Source: Ziziphus jujuba
Taxonomy: Eukaryota > Streptophyta > Magnoliopsida > Rosales > Rhamnaceae
Reading direction: 5' to 3'
NCBI RefSeq assembly: GCF_031755915.1
Contig: NC_083387.1
Location: forward strand, 11,119,001 to 11,183,000
DNA: 64,000 bases
Shown here: in pieces, positions 1 through 11,884 of the stretch
Layout of the letters: each line of letters starts with the position of its first letter
Numbering within the stretch: the stretch's first letter is position 1
Position numbers and translations under genes: made by a program
The notes under the pieces: generated by a model
Seen by the model: only the letters and a program-made list of their open reading frames with translations
Databases searched by the model: none
Told to the model about the DNA's origin: nothing

Positions 1-718
1 AAAGTTTCCCAAATTCATGTACTGGAAAGTTTCCATATATAGATTCATGTTATATGTTGTATTTCAATACGGAATAAAAGGTAAAAGATTTTCAAAAGGA
101 AGAATGCATTGGATTAAGATTGAACTAGTTTCTATTATTATTATTAATATTGGATGGAATGATAAAGGTTTAATCAAATTGTTTCTCAAATTTCGAATGC
201 CAGTTCATCGTGACATAGTAGAAGCTCCCATATTTACCAAAGAACAAAAAAGTAGAAGCTCCCATTTCGTTTTGTCAAATTCTTATTGGGTGTGTAAAGT
301 CATTCAGGATAGAAAAGTCTCAAGTAGACGGCCGTCATAGGAATGACCTAAGCCCAAACAATTGCTCTTTCATATTGGGCCCAGTGTAGAGCCACAAAAG
401 GTATTTTTGCCAAGCCCAACTAAGATAAGTCTGATATGTCTCTATATATATTTTTTTATTCAACAAAAAACAAGAAGATTTTCTTTGATGATGTTATTGC
501 AAGGTTTAGTCAATAACACTGCTTTACGAATTATGATTGCAAGCAATATAAATTTCAATTAGTGTCTGAAATATAATTCTCAAAACTATACTCTTCACGT
601 GGGATTAATCAAATTTTGGCAATGACATCATGCCACATGAAAAAGATAAACATAGACAAAAGTATGCAAAGACTGAATACAAATTAATTAACCTACGCTA
701 AATATATCTAGTAATATT
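1..718. other. Intergenic, upstream of dioxygenase pseudogene
   Basis: I see no supportable gene here. The reading frames present are short and unlike any family I recognise. The stretch is AT-rich and ends at the TATA-like box of the dioxygenase pseudogene. A short phrase (gtagaagctcccat) occurs twice about 30 bases apart near 220-265. Confidence 0.5.
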
Positions 719-728
719 GTATATAAAA
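719..728 (+). promoter_or_regulatory. TATA box of the broken dioxygenase gene
   Basis: A gtatataaaa box lies about 100 bases before the ATG at 822, a normal distance for a plant promoter plus short leader. It suggests the 5' end of the old gene is preserved even though the coding part is broken. Confidence 0.45.
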
Positions 729-821
729 TGACCTTTCATGGACCAACCCACCGCTTGTTATTCTCCAAAAAAGCAACTCAAGTCCTTAGCTTAGCTTGTT
801 TGAAAGCAAAGATTAGCAGCC

Positions 822-1054
822 ATGGGAGAGATTCATCCAAGACCCCGAGCACAGGCCAAAGCTCTCCACCATGGAAGCACAAGGCATGCCATTGATTGAT
901 CTCTCTTCCTCGGATGACACTGAAGCCACTGAAGAGGTGGTGAAAGAGATAGGCAGTGCATGCAAAGAGTGGGGTATCTTCCAAGTCATCAGGACGCGAC
1001 AAAGATCTGAAGGAGCGGATCAGATCAGTGGCCTGTATATCCTCCTGGATTCAG
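822..1054 (+). pseudogene. 2-oxoglutarate/Fe(II) dioxygenase (DOXC class), broken first exon
   Basis: The ATG at 822 begins MGEIHP. The reading frame then shifts, and another frame continues FIQDPEHRPKL, then GMPLIDLSSS and IGSACKEWGIFQV. This is the conserved N-terminal block (PLIDLS, CKEWGFFQV) of plant soluble 2OG-dependent dioxygenases. After FQV a large piece of the exon is missing. In a third frame QWPVYPPGF follows, matching the WPEYPPEF motif that lies about 80 residues later in intact members, and the exon stops at a standard donor (cag|gtaatt) at 1054. So exon 1 carries at least one frameshift and one internal deletion. A C-terminal exon of the same family lies on the same strand at about 13.63-13.86 kb. 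The metal-binding core is absent, so no enzyme can be made. Substrate class is unknown. Confidence 0.8.
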
Positions 1055-2010
1055 GTAATTATCACTCATTTTCATCACATAGATTTATAAATATATCTAA
1101 AAATATATATTAAAAAATTATTTGGTAACATGTTGATTTTTTTTTTTTTTTTTGGTTTAATTGTTTAAAATTTACATATTTCAATTATGTTTAGTGTTAA
1201 CAGAGTTTATTAGACACCTTAAATAGCCACAAATTTAAGAAAAAATATTAAATAAAAATATTAAATTGAAAACTATTTCAAATTGTTTTTAATTTAATTC
1301 TTTTCTCCTTTAAATTTGTAATTAACTAAGATGTTTAACAAATTATAAATAATAATAACATTTAAAGTAAGCAAACTAAACAAATTTGTAAATAGAAAAA
1401 AAATAAAAAAACAATATGTTATTAAATGACGCCTAATTAAAAAATAAATTTGGTGTTTTGACAATTGGATATCAAGAAATATCTTTTTGGGCAAGTTAAA
1501 TTTGGAAAACAAAAATAGGTTTGTATGGAAAAAGCTATGCTAAAATTAAGCTATGCCAAAAGTATCACTTTTTTTTTCTTTTTTTTTTATCCTTTTGATT
1601 TTTCGTATTCTTCCATTATTTTTTTTTTCCTTTTTTTTTTTTTTTTGGATATTATCTCCTTTTCCTTTATTTGTTTCTTTTTCTTTTTAGTCGTCTTTCT
1701 TTCTTTTTTTTCTTTTTTTTTTTTCAATCTTTGTTCTTTTTTTCTTTTTTAATTTTTTTTTTTTAATTATTGCATTAGTTCTAGTTTCAATTTTTTTTCT
1801 CTTCTTATGTTTCAATTTCTTTCCCTTTGTTTTTAATTTGCTTTTTATTTCTATTTTTTTAGTTTTTTCCCCTCTTTATGGATATCTAGATTAATAAATG
1901 CAATTGTGACAGTTTATATTAATGATTTTATATATTAATAGATAATATTTTAAAAAAATTAATTAGATAAAGGGCTAATATGTATTTTCATATTGAACTT
2001 ATCTAATTGG
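1055..2010. other. AT-rich remnant of pseudogene intron with long T-rich tract
   Basis: No coding signal. The first part is probably what remains of the dioxygenase intron. From about 1567 to 1860 there is a very T-rich strand-asymmetric tract broken by single C and A bases. The open frame across it (1525-1752) is only a consequence of poly-Phe codons. Confidence 0.5.
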
Positions 2011-3256
2011 AATATTAGCACCAATGCACCTGAACTACATAGTTTAACACTTTGCCTTCTAAACTTTTTTTTTCTTGTTATTGTACACCCCGAACTTTAC
2101 TTTTCTTTACATTTTGCACCCTCCTTTTTTTTCTATTAACTTTTTAATAGACTTGTTATATATTTAATATGCTGGACAAAAAATACTGATACAAGTGCAA
2201 TTTTGTATAATTTAGGGTGTAAAATGTAACAAATTTTCAAATAAAAATGTTAATGAAAAATCAGTAAACTTTTTTGACTAATGAGAATTATTATTCTTTA
2301 ATAAATTAGTAATGTTTGAAAGGAATGCAAATGTAATTTTTGAAAATATAAAAAAATGTATAATATTGTAAACTATAGAGATTTAAAAAAAAAATACTTA
2401 TAAAAAAGAAGTAGTCAAGTATTTATAAAGTCTAAATATGTTATTTTTTTATCACATGTTTTTTTTATATTTATATTTATTATTTTTTTGAAAATACTTT
2501 TAATATTTTTTAATTGTATTGTTTTTTTAATAGAATTTTGCTTTTCCCAAAAGAATTGATTTTTTAATGCTTGTTCAAATTTTTATTGTTCTTTATCTTT
2601 TTCTTGGATATTAAGTTTATTTTTATAAAATTTAAATAATAACTTATACATACTATAAAGATTCTAAATAATAATAAAAAAATGAAGACCATTAAAAAAA
2701 AAAGATAAGGTAATTATAAAATCTAAAAAATGGAAAATTATTATTAGAAAATATATTATTTCATTTATTACATGTTCTTTTTACATTTATATTTATTATT
2801 CAGGAAAAAGATACTTATAAGATTTTTTTAATATATATATTTTTTTACTTTTCCAAAAAAAATATTTTTTAAAGCATATAATGATTTTTATTTTTATTTT
2901 GATTTTTGAAAAATTATATTTTAAATTCTTTTTAGTTCTTTTAAAAACTTCTTTAAAAATTAGTAGTATTATTTAATAATTTTTTATATTTACTTAATTT
3001 TTTTATTTGAAAATTTTTACATTTTGCACTTTAAACTATATAAAATTGCACTTTGTATCCTATTTTTTGCTCCTTGTGATAAGTATGTGACTAGCCTGTT
3101 AAAAAGTTAATAAAAAAAATAATAATAAAATAAAAAAGAAAGAAGGTGCAAGGTTTAAAAAAAAGTGAAATTCAGGATAGTGTACAATGCTAGAAAATAG
3201 TTTAGGGTGTAAGGTGTTAAACCATGTATAGTTTAGGGTGTATTGATATAAATATA
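2011..3256. mobile_element. Foldback element with ~220-bp inverted ends, no coding capacity
   Basis: The left end (about 2011-2229) and right end (about 3014-3256) are imperfect reverse complements over roughly 220 bases. Both contain the same ordered landmarks: a caat-gcacc/tacaccc block, gtttaacac, attgtacac, ttgcacc, attaactttttaa, and gtgcaattttgtataattta with gtgtaaaatgtaa. The ~780-bp middle is AT-rich and non-coding, with an internal direct repeat (about 2425-2500 against 2715-2815; both contain a ttatttttttatcacatg-type block and gaaaa-atact). The structure is that of a non-autonomous DNA transposon with long terminal inverted repeats. I could not define target duplications, so the family is unassigned. 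Confidence 0.6.
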
Positions 3257-3417
3257 TTTATTTAATTTAAATTATTTTGTTTCATTCAAAAATCAAATTA
3301 ATAAATATATATTTATATAATTAGTCTTGTCCAATTGACACCAAATACAAAACTGTATTACTCTTATTTCATTTAATCTCAATTTGAATCCACTTCAATC
3401 CTGTCTATCAAATAGGC

Positions 3418-3421
3418 CATA

Positions 3422-3479
<58 letters not shown>

Positions 3480-3510
3480 TATTTATATATATATATATAA
3501 ATATTTATAT
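3418..3510. repeat. (TA)n microsatellite
   Basis: About 90 bases of nearly pure TA with a few atac and aaata interruptions. A shorter TA run sits at 3659-3680, directly beside the left edge of the pararetrovirus locus. Confidence 0.9.
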
Positions 3511-4073
3511 ATGTATATATAATATTTCTATAATGTGAATGTCCACATAATTTTAATATGTAGATGTGTACAAAAAAAAGGCTGTTTTTTTAATAAACCT
3601 CATCTTTGTATGTGTGTTCATACAATAAAATATGTGGACATCCACTTCAAAAAATCTCATATATATATATATATATATATTGGTATTATATGAGCGGAAG
3701 TAAATGAAAGTAAATAGAAGAGGTAACAAAGCCAACCAAGAATAATTAATTAAAATAAATAAATTATGAATAAAATATATTGAAGGCGGTAGAATCAGCC
3801 AAGCAATATTGAAATTTAAAATAATATAAAATAAATAATTTAAAATAAGTAATTTAAAATCAATGCATAAACGCTTACTTGATTATAGACGAGTACCACA
3901 AATTGGTATCTTAGTTGATTACAAAGCACTCAAAACTAAACACTCAAATATTTGATTACAAGTTGAATATGGAAAAAGGAGAAGAGGAAGAAAATCGAAA
4001 TCTGCCAAGAAAGAAATTCTCCTAAGCTCTTTTCTAACCCCTTACTAACTCTTCCATCAATATAGTGGTGAGG

Positions 4074-4086
4074 CCCCTTTATATAG
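4074..4086 (-). promoter_or_regulatory. Probable pregenomic-RNA promoter TATA box of piece A
   Basis: On the minus strand the sequence reads gcctatataaagg. It sits about 1.5 kb beyond the start of the ORF after RNase H, in the position of the caulimovirid large intergenic region. A start site near 4045 would be expected. The leader then runs to about 3700 without coding signal. Confidence 0.5.
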
Positions 4087-4335
4087 GCAAAGGAGAGTTT
4101 GGTTGAATGATTGTGGTTCCTGTTGATGTTGTGATTATGTCGATGAACAGTGTTAAACAGTGTCTGTAAATAGTATCTGCTTTTTGCTGTCTTTTACTAT
4201 TCAGGAATAGTGATTATGAACAGTGATTCTCGTTATCTATTTTTATGAGAGGAACACCAAAAGTAACTTTGCACTATCAGTAATTCCGAATCTAGTTGTC
4301 AATTAGTCAAATCCTAAATTATAGAGATCTTGACT

Positions 4336-5579
4336 ATCTTGATAAAGTGAATCTGTCCATCTGGTGGAGGTTTCAGCAAGATTCTTTGATTTGTTGCCAC
4401 TTGATTCTGCTTTGAGATTGCTAGAAGCATCATCAGATGTGTCTGAGTCATTGAACAGTTGATCTACTTCTGCAATTAATTTCTAGATATGAGCAAGCAG
4501 TTCCTTTTTTGATTTGTTGGAGCTTACTGAAACTTGACTGGAAGCTGGTTTGATTTTCTGAATGGGATGGATAGGATATTCTTCCATAACCATTTTACGG
4601 TTATGGTTGAAGTTCCATTTGTCCCACCATTTGATTGAATGGATTTGGTAAACAATATATTTTTCATTGAGGTACTGTCACCTGAAAATTCTTGAAACTT
4701 TGTATTTGGGCATAAAAATAAGGTCAATAGGGAAGCCAGATTCTTGGCGGGTGATTTTGTAATGTTTTTCAAAATGGGAAATTAAGTGTTGGATTTGAGG
4801 TGGAAGATGTTTAGTCTCAGGACCATGATCACACCACCAATGGAAAAACCAACTAGGCAAATTTCTTTGAAGTTTGGAATCCCAATTGATGAACCATGAA
4901 TGGGAATATGATTCATTTTGATGGAGGAAGATTTTGTCCCAAGCATCAATATAATCAAACTAAGTGAAGGAATATTAAGCATATTGACATCACCGGGGGT
5001 GGTGATTTGTTTTGATTGATAAGGGGCTTGATTCCACTCTTCGAGAGTAAGGATCTTGTGAATCCAAAATTTACGTGAAATGATGGTTTGATTGTCTTTT
5101 TTATCAAAAAGAGGGGTAATAGTGACTGATTTGGTGTGTTGTAGAATAGTGGTATAGTATTTGAGATTTTCTCCAGGAAGTTTTGGGATAAAATAGAAGT
5201 TTGGGGGAAGAAATTGAGTAACAATTTGATTAACAGTTGGAAGTTTTTGAAGAGAAGGTTCAACATAAAATAAAAGATTACGAGTGATATCAAAATAGAG
5301 AGATGATGGAGCTTGAGTTTGATTGATGGGGGTGAATAGTTGGCTGGGAACCAAATGGTATGGATTATAAGATTTGACAAAGGCAGTTTGGTAATTGATT
5401 TGACTGATTGGAATAGGTTGAGATAAGTGGGTAGAGTCAGTGGGAATTAAGGTCTGGTCTTGAGTTGATTGGGTTTGATCTGTTTTGGAAAGATTTGGAT
5501 TTGGGTGAGGGGTAGATGACCCCTTTTTGGAAGGCATGATTAGGCCTCGGATGAGAAGTCTTTCCCTGCAGAAATTCAC
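4336..5579 (-). pseudogene. Pararetrovirus piece A: ORF downstream of RNase H
   Basis: A long ORF opens after the RNase H region. Its likely start is the ATG at 5537 (MPSKKGSSTP), and it runs about 200 residues before shifting frame. It then continues in two other frames (PSWFFHWWCDHGP and onward, down to about 4336). The N-terminus is low-complexity, rich in Pro, Thr, Ser and Gln. The middle is tyrosine- and aromatic-rich and not obviously enzymatic. Elements of this kind have a terminal gene here, but I cannot assign its role. At least two frameshifts and one stop (near 4486) break it. The first ~740 bases are duplicated as piece C. Confidence 0.55.
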
Positions 5580-6935
5580 GGGTTAGGAAATCAGGAATGC
5601 AATTTTGATTCCTTTCATATATGCAATTTCAAAATCAAAAATACTTAATATAGCTTGCCATCGGGCAAAAATTTGTTTTGATGCAATATTTTGAACATCT
5701 TTTTCTAAAACGTGTTTGGCACTCTGACAATCAATACGTACTAAAAATTTTTGATTAAGTAAATCATTTTGAAATTTAGATATACATAAGACTAAAGATA
5801 AAATTTCTTTTTTAATAGTACTATAATTGATTTGAGAAAAAGTTCATGTTCCAGAATGAAAACGGACTATTTGTTCAGGGGAATCAGGTGTAATTTGTTG
5901 AAGTAGAATCCCTCCAAAGCCAATTTCAGAGGCATCAGTTTGGACAATTTTAAAAGAATCATGTGAAGGAATGCCAAGACAAGGAAGAGTCTTAACATGT
6001 TGTTTGATTTCTTGGACAAGTTTGGTATGGACTAAAGACCAAGGTGGGGGTTCTGATTTTAATCTGTCAAACAAAGGTTTACATTTGATTCTTAGATTAC
6101 TATAGAATTCGGCAATGTAATCTAAGGAGCTTAAAAATCTTTGTAATTGGTTTTTATTTAAAATTTCATCAGGAAATTTATCAGCAAATTCTATGGCTCT
6201 AGTGATTAGAGTAATCTGGGACTGGTAAATATTTAAACCTAATAATCGAATTTTTGTTTGAAGTAATTTTAATTTGGAAGCATAAACAACTAAACCATGT
6301 TTTTTGACAATATCTAAAAATAATTTTAAGTGTTTCCAATGTTGATCAATGGATTAGGAATAAACTAAGACATCATCTATATAAACAATGGTAAAATGGC
6401 TGTAATTATTAAATATGTCATTCATCATTCTTTGAAATTCACTAGAGTATTTTTTTAATCCAAAAGGTATTACATTCCATTCATAATGACCAAAGGGGGT
6501 TACAAAAGTAGTTTTGTATCAATCGTCTTCACTAATTTCTATTTGCCAAAATCCTGATTTCACGTCAAATTTTGAGAAAATAGTGGCTTGATTAAGATGA
6601 TTGATTAAATCCTTCTTATTTGGGATAGGGTATCTAATCCATTGGAGGCATTTATTAAAGGGTTTATAGTTGATTACGAGTCTAGGGGATCCGCATTCTA
6701 ATTCAGCATTTTTCTAAACATAAAAAGCGGAACAAGACCAAGGGGATTCACTAGGACGAATTAATTTTTTAGTTAGGAGTTCTTGAATTTCAATTTTACA
6801 ATATTCCATTAGTTCTTGATTCATTTGAATTACTCTAGCTCTAGTTGGAATATTTCTGTCATCAAAATCTTTTTCATAAAGAAGTTTAACTATGTATTTT
6901 GCCCTATGCCAAAAAGCAGTAGGTATTTCAGCACA
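5580..6935 (-). pseudogene. Pararetrovirus piece A: reverse transcriptase-RNase H
   Basis: Reading the minus strand from 6935, the reverse transcriptase begins with the conserved SPWSC and RLVINYKPLN-type blocks. It then has the FDVKSGFWQIEI segment with the first catalytic Asp, and the YIDD active-site box at about 6371-6386. RNase H follows with the QTDASEIGFGG box near 5910-5945 and a DCQSA-type box further on. Several in-frame stops (for example after FDVKSGFWQIEI and just before the YIDD region) and frame changes show it is dead. Compared with piece B, which stops inside the first RT block, this copy is complete through RNase H. The enzyme family converts pregenomic RNA into DNA. Confidence 0.7.
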
Positions 6936-7024
6936 AACTTCTTTAGTTAATTGTTGGTGAAAATATGTGATTTTGTTTTAAAGATAAGAATTAGATAATT
7001 GATTTTCTATTTGTTTATATTTAA

Positions 7025-7445
7025 TTTCTTCTTATAAGAAATGTAAATGTTTAATTTTATTTTGAATGCGATTGATCATTTTTGAAATTGAATTGTCTTT
7101 TAATGTTTGAATATTATGTGATTTCTGAATAAATTTAAATTTAACCTTTTCTCCTAAAGGGTGACTGATTATTTCATCATTTTCTGTGGTGAATGGGTAT
7201 AACAAAGAAAGAAAGGGAATACCTAAGATTACGTGATCTGTCATGTTTCCAACAAGGACAAATAATGTTTTGAAACAAATTTTATTATGATAAATATGTG
7301 CGTGATTAATTTCGTATTGTAAATCCATTTTACTGCCATTAGCGGAATTTAATCTTTCTTTAGTTTTTGTATAGTATTTACTGGGTATAAGACCTTCTTG
7401 AACACAATTTAAATTTGCACCTGAATCTAAAAATACGATTGTTGT
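7025..7445 (-). pseudogene. Pararetrovirus piece A: retroviral-type aspartic protease
   Basis: The catalytic LDSGA motif is read on the minus strand at about 7415-7430, followed by NLNCVQ. The ORF 7328-7032 then has the ILGIPFLSLLYPF segment, the conserved hydrophobic end of single-domain retropepsins. A stop lies between the DSG region and the upstream spacer. Piece B has the matching segment at 11340-11750, with about a dozen residue differences in ~90. Confidence 0.6.
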
Positions 7446-8124
7446 GAATTAAAAATCTTTAATGATTATGGTAATATTTATATGCCATTTTCTAAGTTTA
7501 ATTTTTCGAATTGAAGCTAAACAGTTTTCATAGGAAGATCCTTCTTCTTGTTCGTCAATTTGATTATGAATAAGTTTTTGAGGTTGTTCTCGAATAAATT
7601 ATAATTGGTGTTTAATTAAATGGTTTTCTAATTTTAATTCTTTAATCTCAGACTTGATTGTTTTAATTTCTAATTGCAAATCTTGAATAGTTATGTGTTT
7701 ATTTTTTGATTTATTAAATGTCTGTAAGACTTCTATCAAACAGATTTTTCGACTACTTTTATTAAGTTGATTTGTTTCTTTGGTATTATCAGTGATGATC
7801 TTTTTGTATTTTTTTCATGTATTCTATCCGTTCATCAGAATTATCTAATTTGCTAAGTAATTCTAATATTATATCTTCATCTTCAGTGGAATTCGTTAAG
7901 ACATTAATTGATTTATTACAATAGTTATCTCAACAACAGGCATCTAAACATCTTAAAGAATATTAGGGTTATCTGTGTCACTAGATAATTCAAAATAATT
8001 GGTTGATTCATCATAACTGGATTCAGTATAAATATTGTTTTCACTGTGTTCACTATCTGTGTTGTGAATGCCGAGGACGTTGATTAAGTTTTATCTTTGA
8101 TCTTCTAGAATTTCTAATTGTTTG

Positions 8125-9060
8125 ATTGTTTACTTAACTTTACATTCATTAGCAAAGTGACCAAATTTATTACATTTAAAACATTTGATTTTTGTTTTAT
8201 CTTTTGACTCTTTTTTATGTTTATTTGATTTATAGAAGTTTTCAAATTTGGTTTATTGAATTTATTGGTTTTGTAATAAGTTTTATGATTGGAATATTTA
8301 TTGTTTCGGAAAGTTTTCCTATTTGAATTTTTTTTTTATTTTATTTTATTTCTCCTAGAGGGTGCTATCGTGGATAGACCGTATTGTTGATAAAGTTTCC
8401 TAATTCATATTTAGTTTTTCTTTTATCATTATTTAGTTGATTTGCTATTTTCATATCAGTACACATTTTTAATCCTTCTTTTTTTATTATTGAAACTCTA
8501 TCTGCATAAGTTAATGAATCGTAATCTATGTGACCATTATCATTACTTAAGACATTTATGATTTTCCTAGCAAATAATTGGGATAAACCATTGATAAATT
8601 TTTCTTTCCAAAAGGGTTGATTACTGTCGTCTCTCATCATAATTCCAGTTGTAAATGTTTGCATATACCATTCGAAATCACTAAGGGTTGGACAATGTAA
8701 ATTGGTTAATTGACTATGGATTCTTTCTGTGACAGCAGTAAAGGTTACTCTAAAATGTTTTATTATTGTGGCTAACAAGGTATTGACACCATCTTGGATA
8801 CCTTGACCTATTGATTCATTGAATATTGGGAATCCTTCTTCATCTAATTTATTAGCATAAATGATTTCTGATTTAGATTATTCGGTTAAATATTTTTCCC
8901 ACCAGTAGTATAACGTACCAGTAAAACCTGTGACTAATAATTCAACAATTTCAGGTTGGAGAAGTTTTTATTAGTAAAATAACTATTAGCAACCATGGAT
9001 ATATGATGTAATTTGTTTAATATTTCTTGTTCTTTTAATCCATCTATATTCCATTTGTAT
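8125..9060 (-). pseudogene. Pararetrovirus piece A: coat protein with CCHC zinc knuckle
   Basis: The 8778-8365 ORF contains the NLHCPTLSDFEWY and DDSNQPFWKEKFINGL blocks and a following YDSLTY segment, the conserved core of caulimovirid coat proteins. About 150 bases further on (8195-8130) is KCFKCNKFGHFANEC, a CCHC zinc knuckle that binds viral RNA. The upstream part of the coat protein (9060-8780) is readable but interrupted by a stop near 8878. A run of acidic and lysine-rich linker follows the knuckle. Confidence 0.65.
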
Positions 9061-9125
9061 AGTTTGTCGGAACTTACAGAGAATTTATTTCTTTGGGTTG
9101 ATTCTTGGAATTCTTGAGGTAAAGG

Positions 9126-9731
9126 CTAATTATTCCATTTTTTAAAGGTATTAAATCTTGGTTTTTGATTTTTAAGCCTATTAAGATGATTATCTAATGA
9201 AGATTGATTTGATTTTGTATCAGATGAATTTTGATTTTTAATGGTAGCAAGATTGGAAGAGGAGGCTTCATTTTTGGAAGTTGAAGCTTTTAATTGTAAT
9301 TCTTTTAAGAGTTGACTGAGTTGGTTTGTTTTATTGGGAAGGGTTGGAATTTTTGTAATATCTGAAAATTTTATAAGTGGTTGTGGTTTAATTTCTTCTT
9401 TAGATGAATTATCAATTTTGGTTTCTATTTTATCTAGTTGTTTACCTACCATAATAATACTTTGATTTGTGTAATTATTTTGTTCAATAACTTTTCTAAT
9501 TTCATTAATTAAATCTTTACTTTCGTGAGTGAAAGTTTTAAATGGTGAGGCTATGACTTGATTTTTTAAGTGAAGAATGATTATTTTCTCAACTGGACGA
9601 TGACTAGACAGAACTATTGATTGATTTGATTTAATCCATTTTTCTTTTGTTAGAGTTTTTAAATCGTTTAATTGATAATAATATTTTTCAAGATAATCGA
9701 AAAATTGTATATCAAATTTGAGTTGTAACAT
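9126..9731 (-). pseudogene. Pararetrovirus piece A: linker upstream of coat protein
   Basis: This open frame of 201 codons is rich in Lys, Asn, Gln and Ser, with an amphipathic middle (EIRKVIEQNN onward) and a disordered C-terminal third. It lies immediately upstream of the coat protein in viral order, where elements of this group carry the stretch between movement and coat proteins. No movement-protein motif is present, so the 5' part of the viral genome is missing from this piece. Function unassigned. Confidence 0.45.
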
Positions 9732-9799
9732 TAATTGTTTCCAACTTTGCCAAATTTGAGTTTTTGATTTTTAAGCCTATTAAGATGATTATCTAATTT

Positions 9800-10790
9800 G
9801 ATATAGATGGATTAAAAGAACAAGAAATATTAAACAAATTACATCATATGTCCATGGTTGCTAATAGTTATTTTACTAATCAAAACCTTCTCCAACTTGA
9901 AATTGTTGAATTATTAGTCATAGGTTTTATCGGTACATTACACTACTGGTGGAAAAAACATTTAACCGAACAATCTAAGTCAGAAATCATTTATGCTAAT
10001 AAATTAGATGAAGAAGGATTCCCAATATTCAATGAATCAATAGGTCAAGGTGTCCCAGATGGTGTCAATACCTTGTTAGCCACAATAATCAAACATTTTA
10101 TAGGAACCCCTACAGCTGTCACAGAAAGAATCGATAGTCAATTAACCAATTTACATTGTCCAACCCTTAATGATTTTGAATAGTATGTGCAAACATTTAC
10201 AACCGAAATTATAATGAGAGACGACAGTAATCAACCATTTTGTAAAGAAAAATTTATCAATGGTTTACCCCAATTATTTGCTAGGAAAATTAGAATTGTC
10301 TTAATTAACGATAGTGGTCACATAGATTACGATTCATTAACTTATGGAGATATAGTTTCAATAATCAAAATAGAAGGATTAAAAATGTATACTAATATGA
10401 AAATAGCAAATCAACTAAATAATGATAAAAGAAAAACTAAATACGAATTAGGAAACTTTTGTCAACAATACGGTCTATCCACGATAGCACCCTCTAGGAG
10501 AAATAAAATAAAATAAAAAATCAAATAGGAAAACTTTCCGAAACAATCATAAAACTTATTACAAAACCAATAAATTCAATAAACCAAATTGTGAAAAATT
10601 CTATAAATCGAATAAACATAAAAAAGAGTCAAAAGATAAAACAAAAATCAAATGTTTTAAATGTAATAAATTTGGTCACTTTGCTAATGAATGTAAAGTT
10701 AAGCAAACAATTAGAAATTCCAGAAGATCAAAAACAAAACTTAATCGACATCCTAAGAATTCACAACATAGATAGTGAACACAGTTAAAA
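9800..10790 (+). pseudogene. Pararetrovirus piece B: coat protein and zinc knuckle
   Basis: This is the plus-strand copy of the coat protein, with NLHCPTLNDFE and DDSNQPFCKEKFINGLP and a stop (tag near 10181) separating the two halves. The ORFs 9848-10183 and 10187-10516 are adjacent in the same frame. The CCHC knuckle (KCFKCNKFGHFANEC equivalent) is at about 10648-10700 in another frame. The first bases of homology to piece A are at about 9798. Confidence 0.65.
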
Positions 10791-11339
10791 CAATATTTAC
10801 ACTGAATCAAGTATTCATTTCGAATCCACTAGTGACACAGATAATTCCAATATCACTTTAGGATGTTTAGATGCCTGTTGTCTAAGTACTTATTGCAATA
10901 AATCAATTAATGTCTTAACTAATTCCACTGAAAATGAAGATATAATCTTAGAATTACTTAGAAAATTAAATAATCCTAATGAAAGGATAGAATAATGAAA
11001 AAATACAAAAAGATTATAACTGATAATAATAAAGAAACAAATCAACTTAATTAAAGTACTCAAAAAATATGTTTGTCAGAAGCCTTACAAAGAATTAATA
11101 AAGCAAAAAATAAACAGATAACTGTTCAAGATTTGCAATTTGAAATTAAAATAATCAAGTTTAAGATTAAATAATTAAAATTGGAAAACTACTTAATTAA
11201 ACACCAATTACAATTTATTCAAGAACAACCTCAAAAACTTATTCATAATCAAATTGACGAATAGGAAGAAAGATCTTCCCATGACAATTGTTTAGCTTCA
11301 ATTCAAAAAATCAAAGTTAGAAAATGGCATATAAAAATT

Positions 11340-11750
11340 ACAATAATCATTAAAGATTTTCAATTCACAACAATTGCACTTTTAGATTCAGGTGCCGATT
11401 TAAATTGTATCCAAGAAAGTCTCATATCTAGTAAATATTATACAAAAACAAAAGAAAGATTAAACTCCGCTAACGGAAGTAAAATGGATTTACAATACGA
11501 AATTAATCACGCACATATTTATCATAATAAAATTTATTTCAAAACATCATTTATCCTTGTTAGAAACATGACAGATCAAGTCATCTTAGAAATTCCATTT
11601 CTTTCTTTGGTATACCCATTCACTACAGAAAATGATAGAATAATCAGCGACCCCTTAGGAGAAAAGGTTAAATTTGAATTTATTCAGAAATCACATAATA
11701 TTCAAACATTGAAAGAAAATTCAATTTCAAAAACAATCAATCGTATTTAA
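11340..11750 (+). pseudogene. Pararetrovirus piece B: aspartic protease
   Basis: ALLDSGADLNC (catalytic Asp-Ser-Gly near 11385) is followed by the ORF 11484-11750, which has the ILEIPFLSLVYPF segment. A stop ends it 13 codons earlier than in piece A. Between this and the coat protein (10800-11330) is a degenerate linker with multiple stops. Confidence 0.6.
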
Positions 11751-11884
11751 ACTAAAACTAAACATTCACATTTTCTACAAGAAAAAATTAAATATAAACA
11801 AATAGAAAATCAATTATCTAATTCTTATCTTCAAAACAAAATCAACGATTTTCAACAACAATTAACTAAAGAAGTTTATGCTTA

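Noticed and set aside
1525..1752. Open frame of 75 codons
   Set aside because: Poly-Phe translation of a T-rich tract; no protein character.
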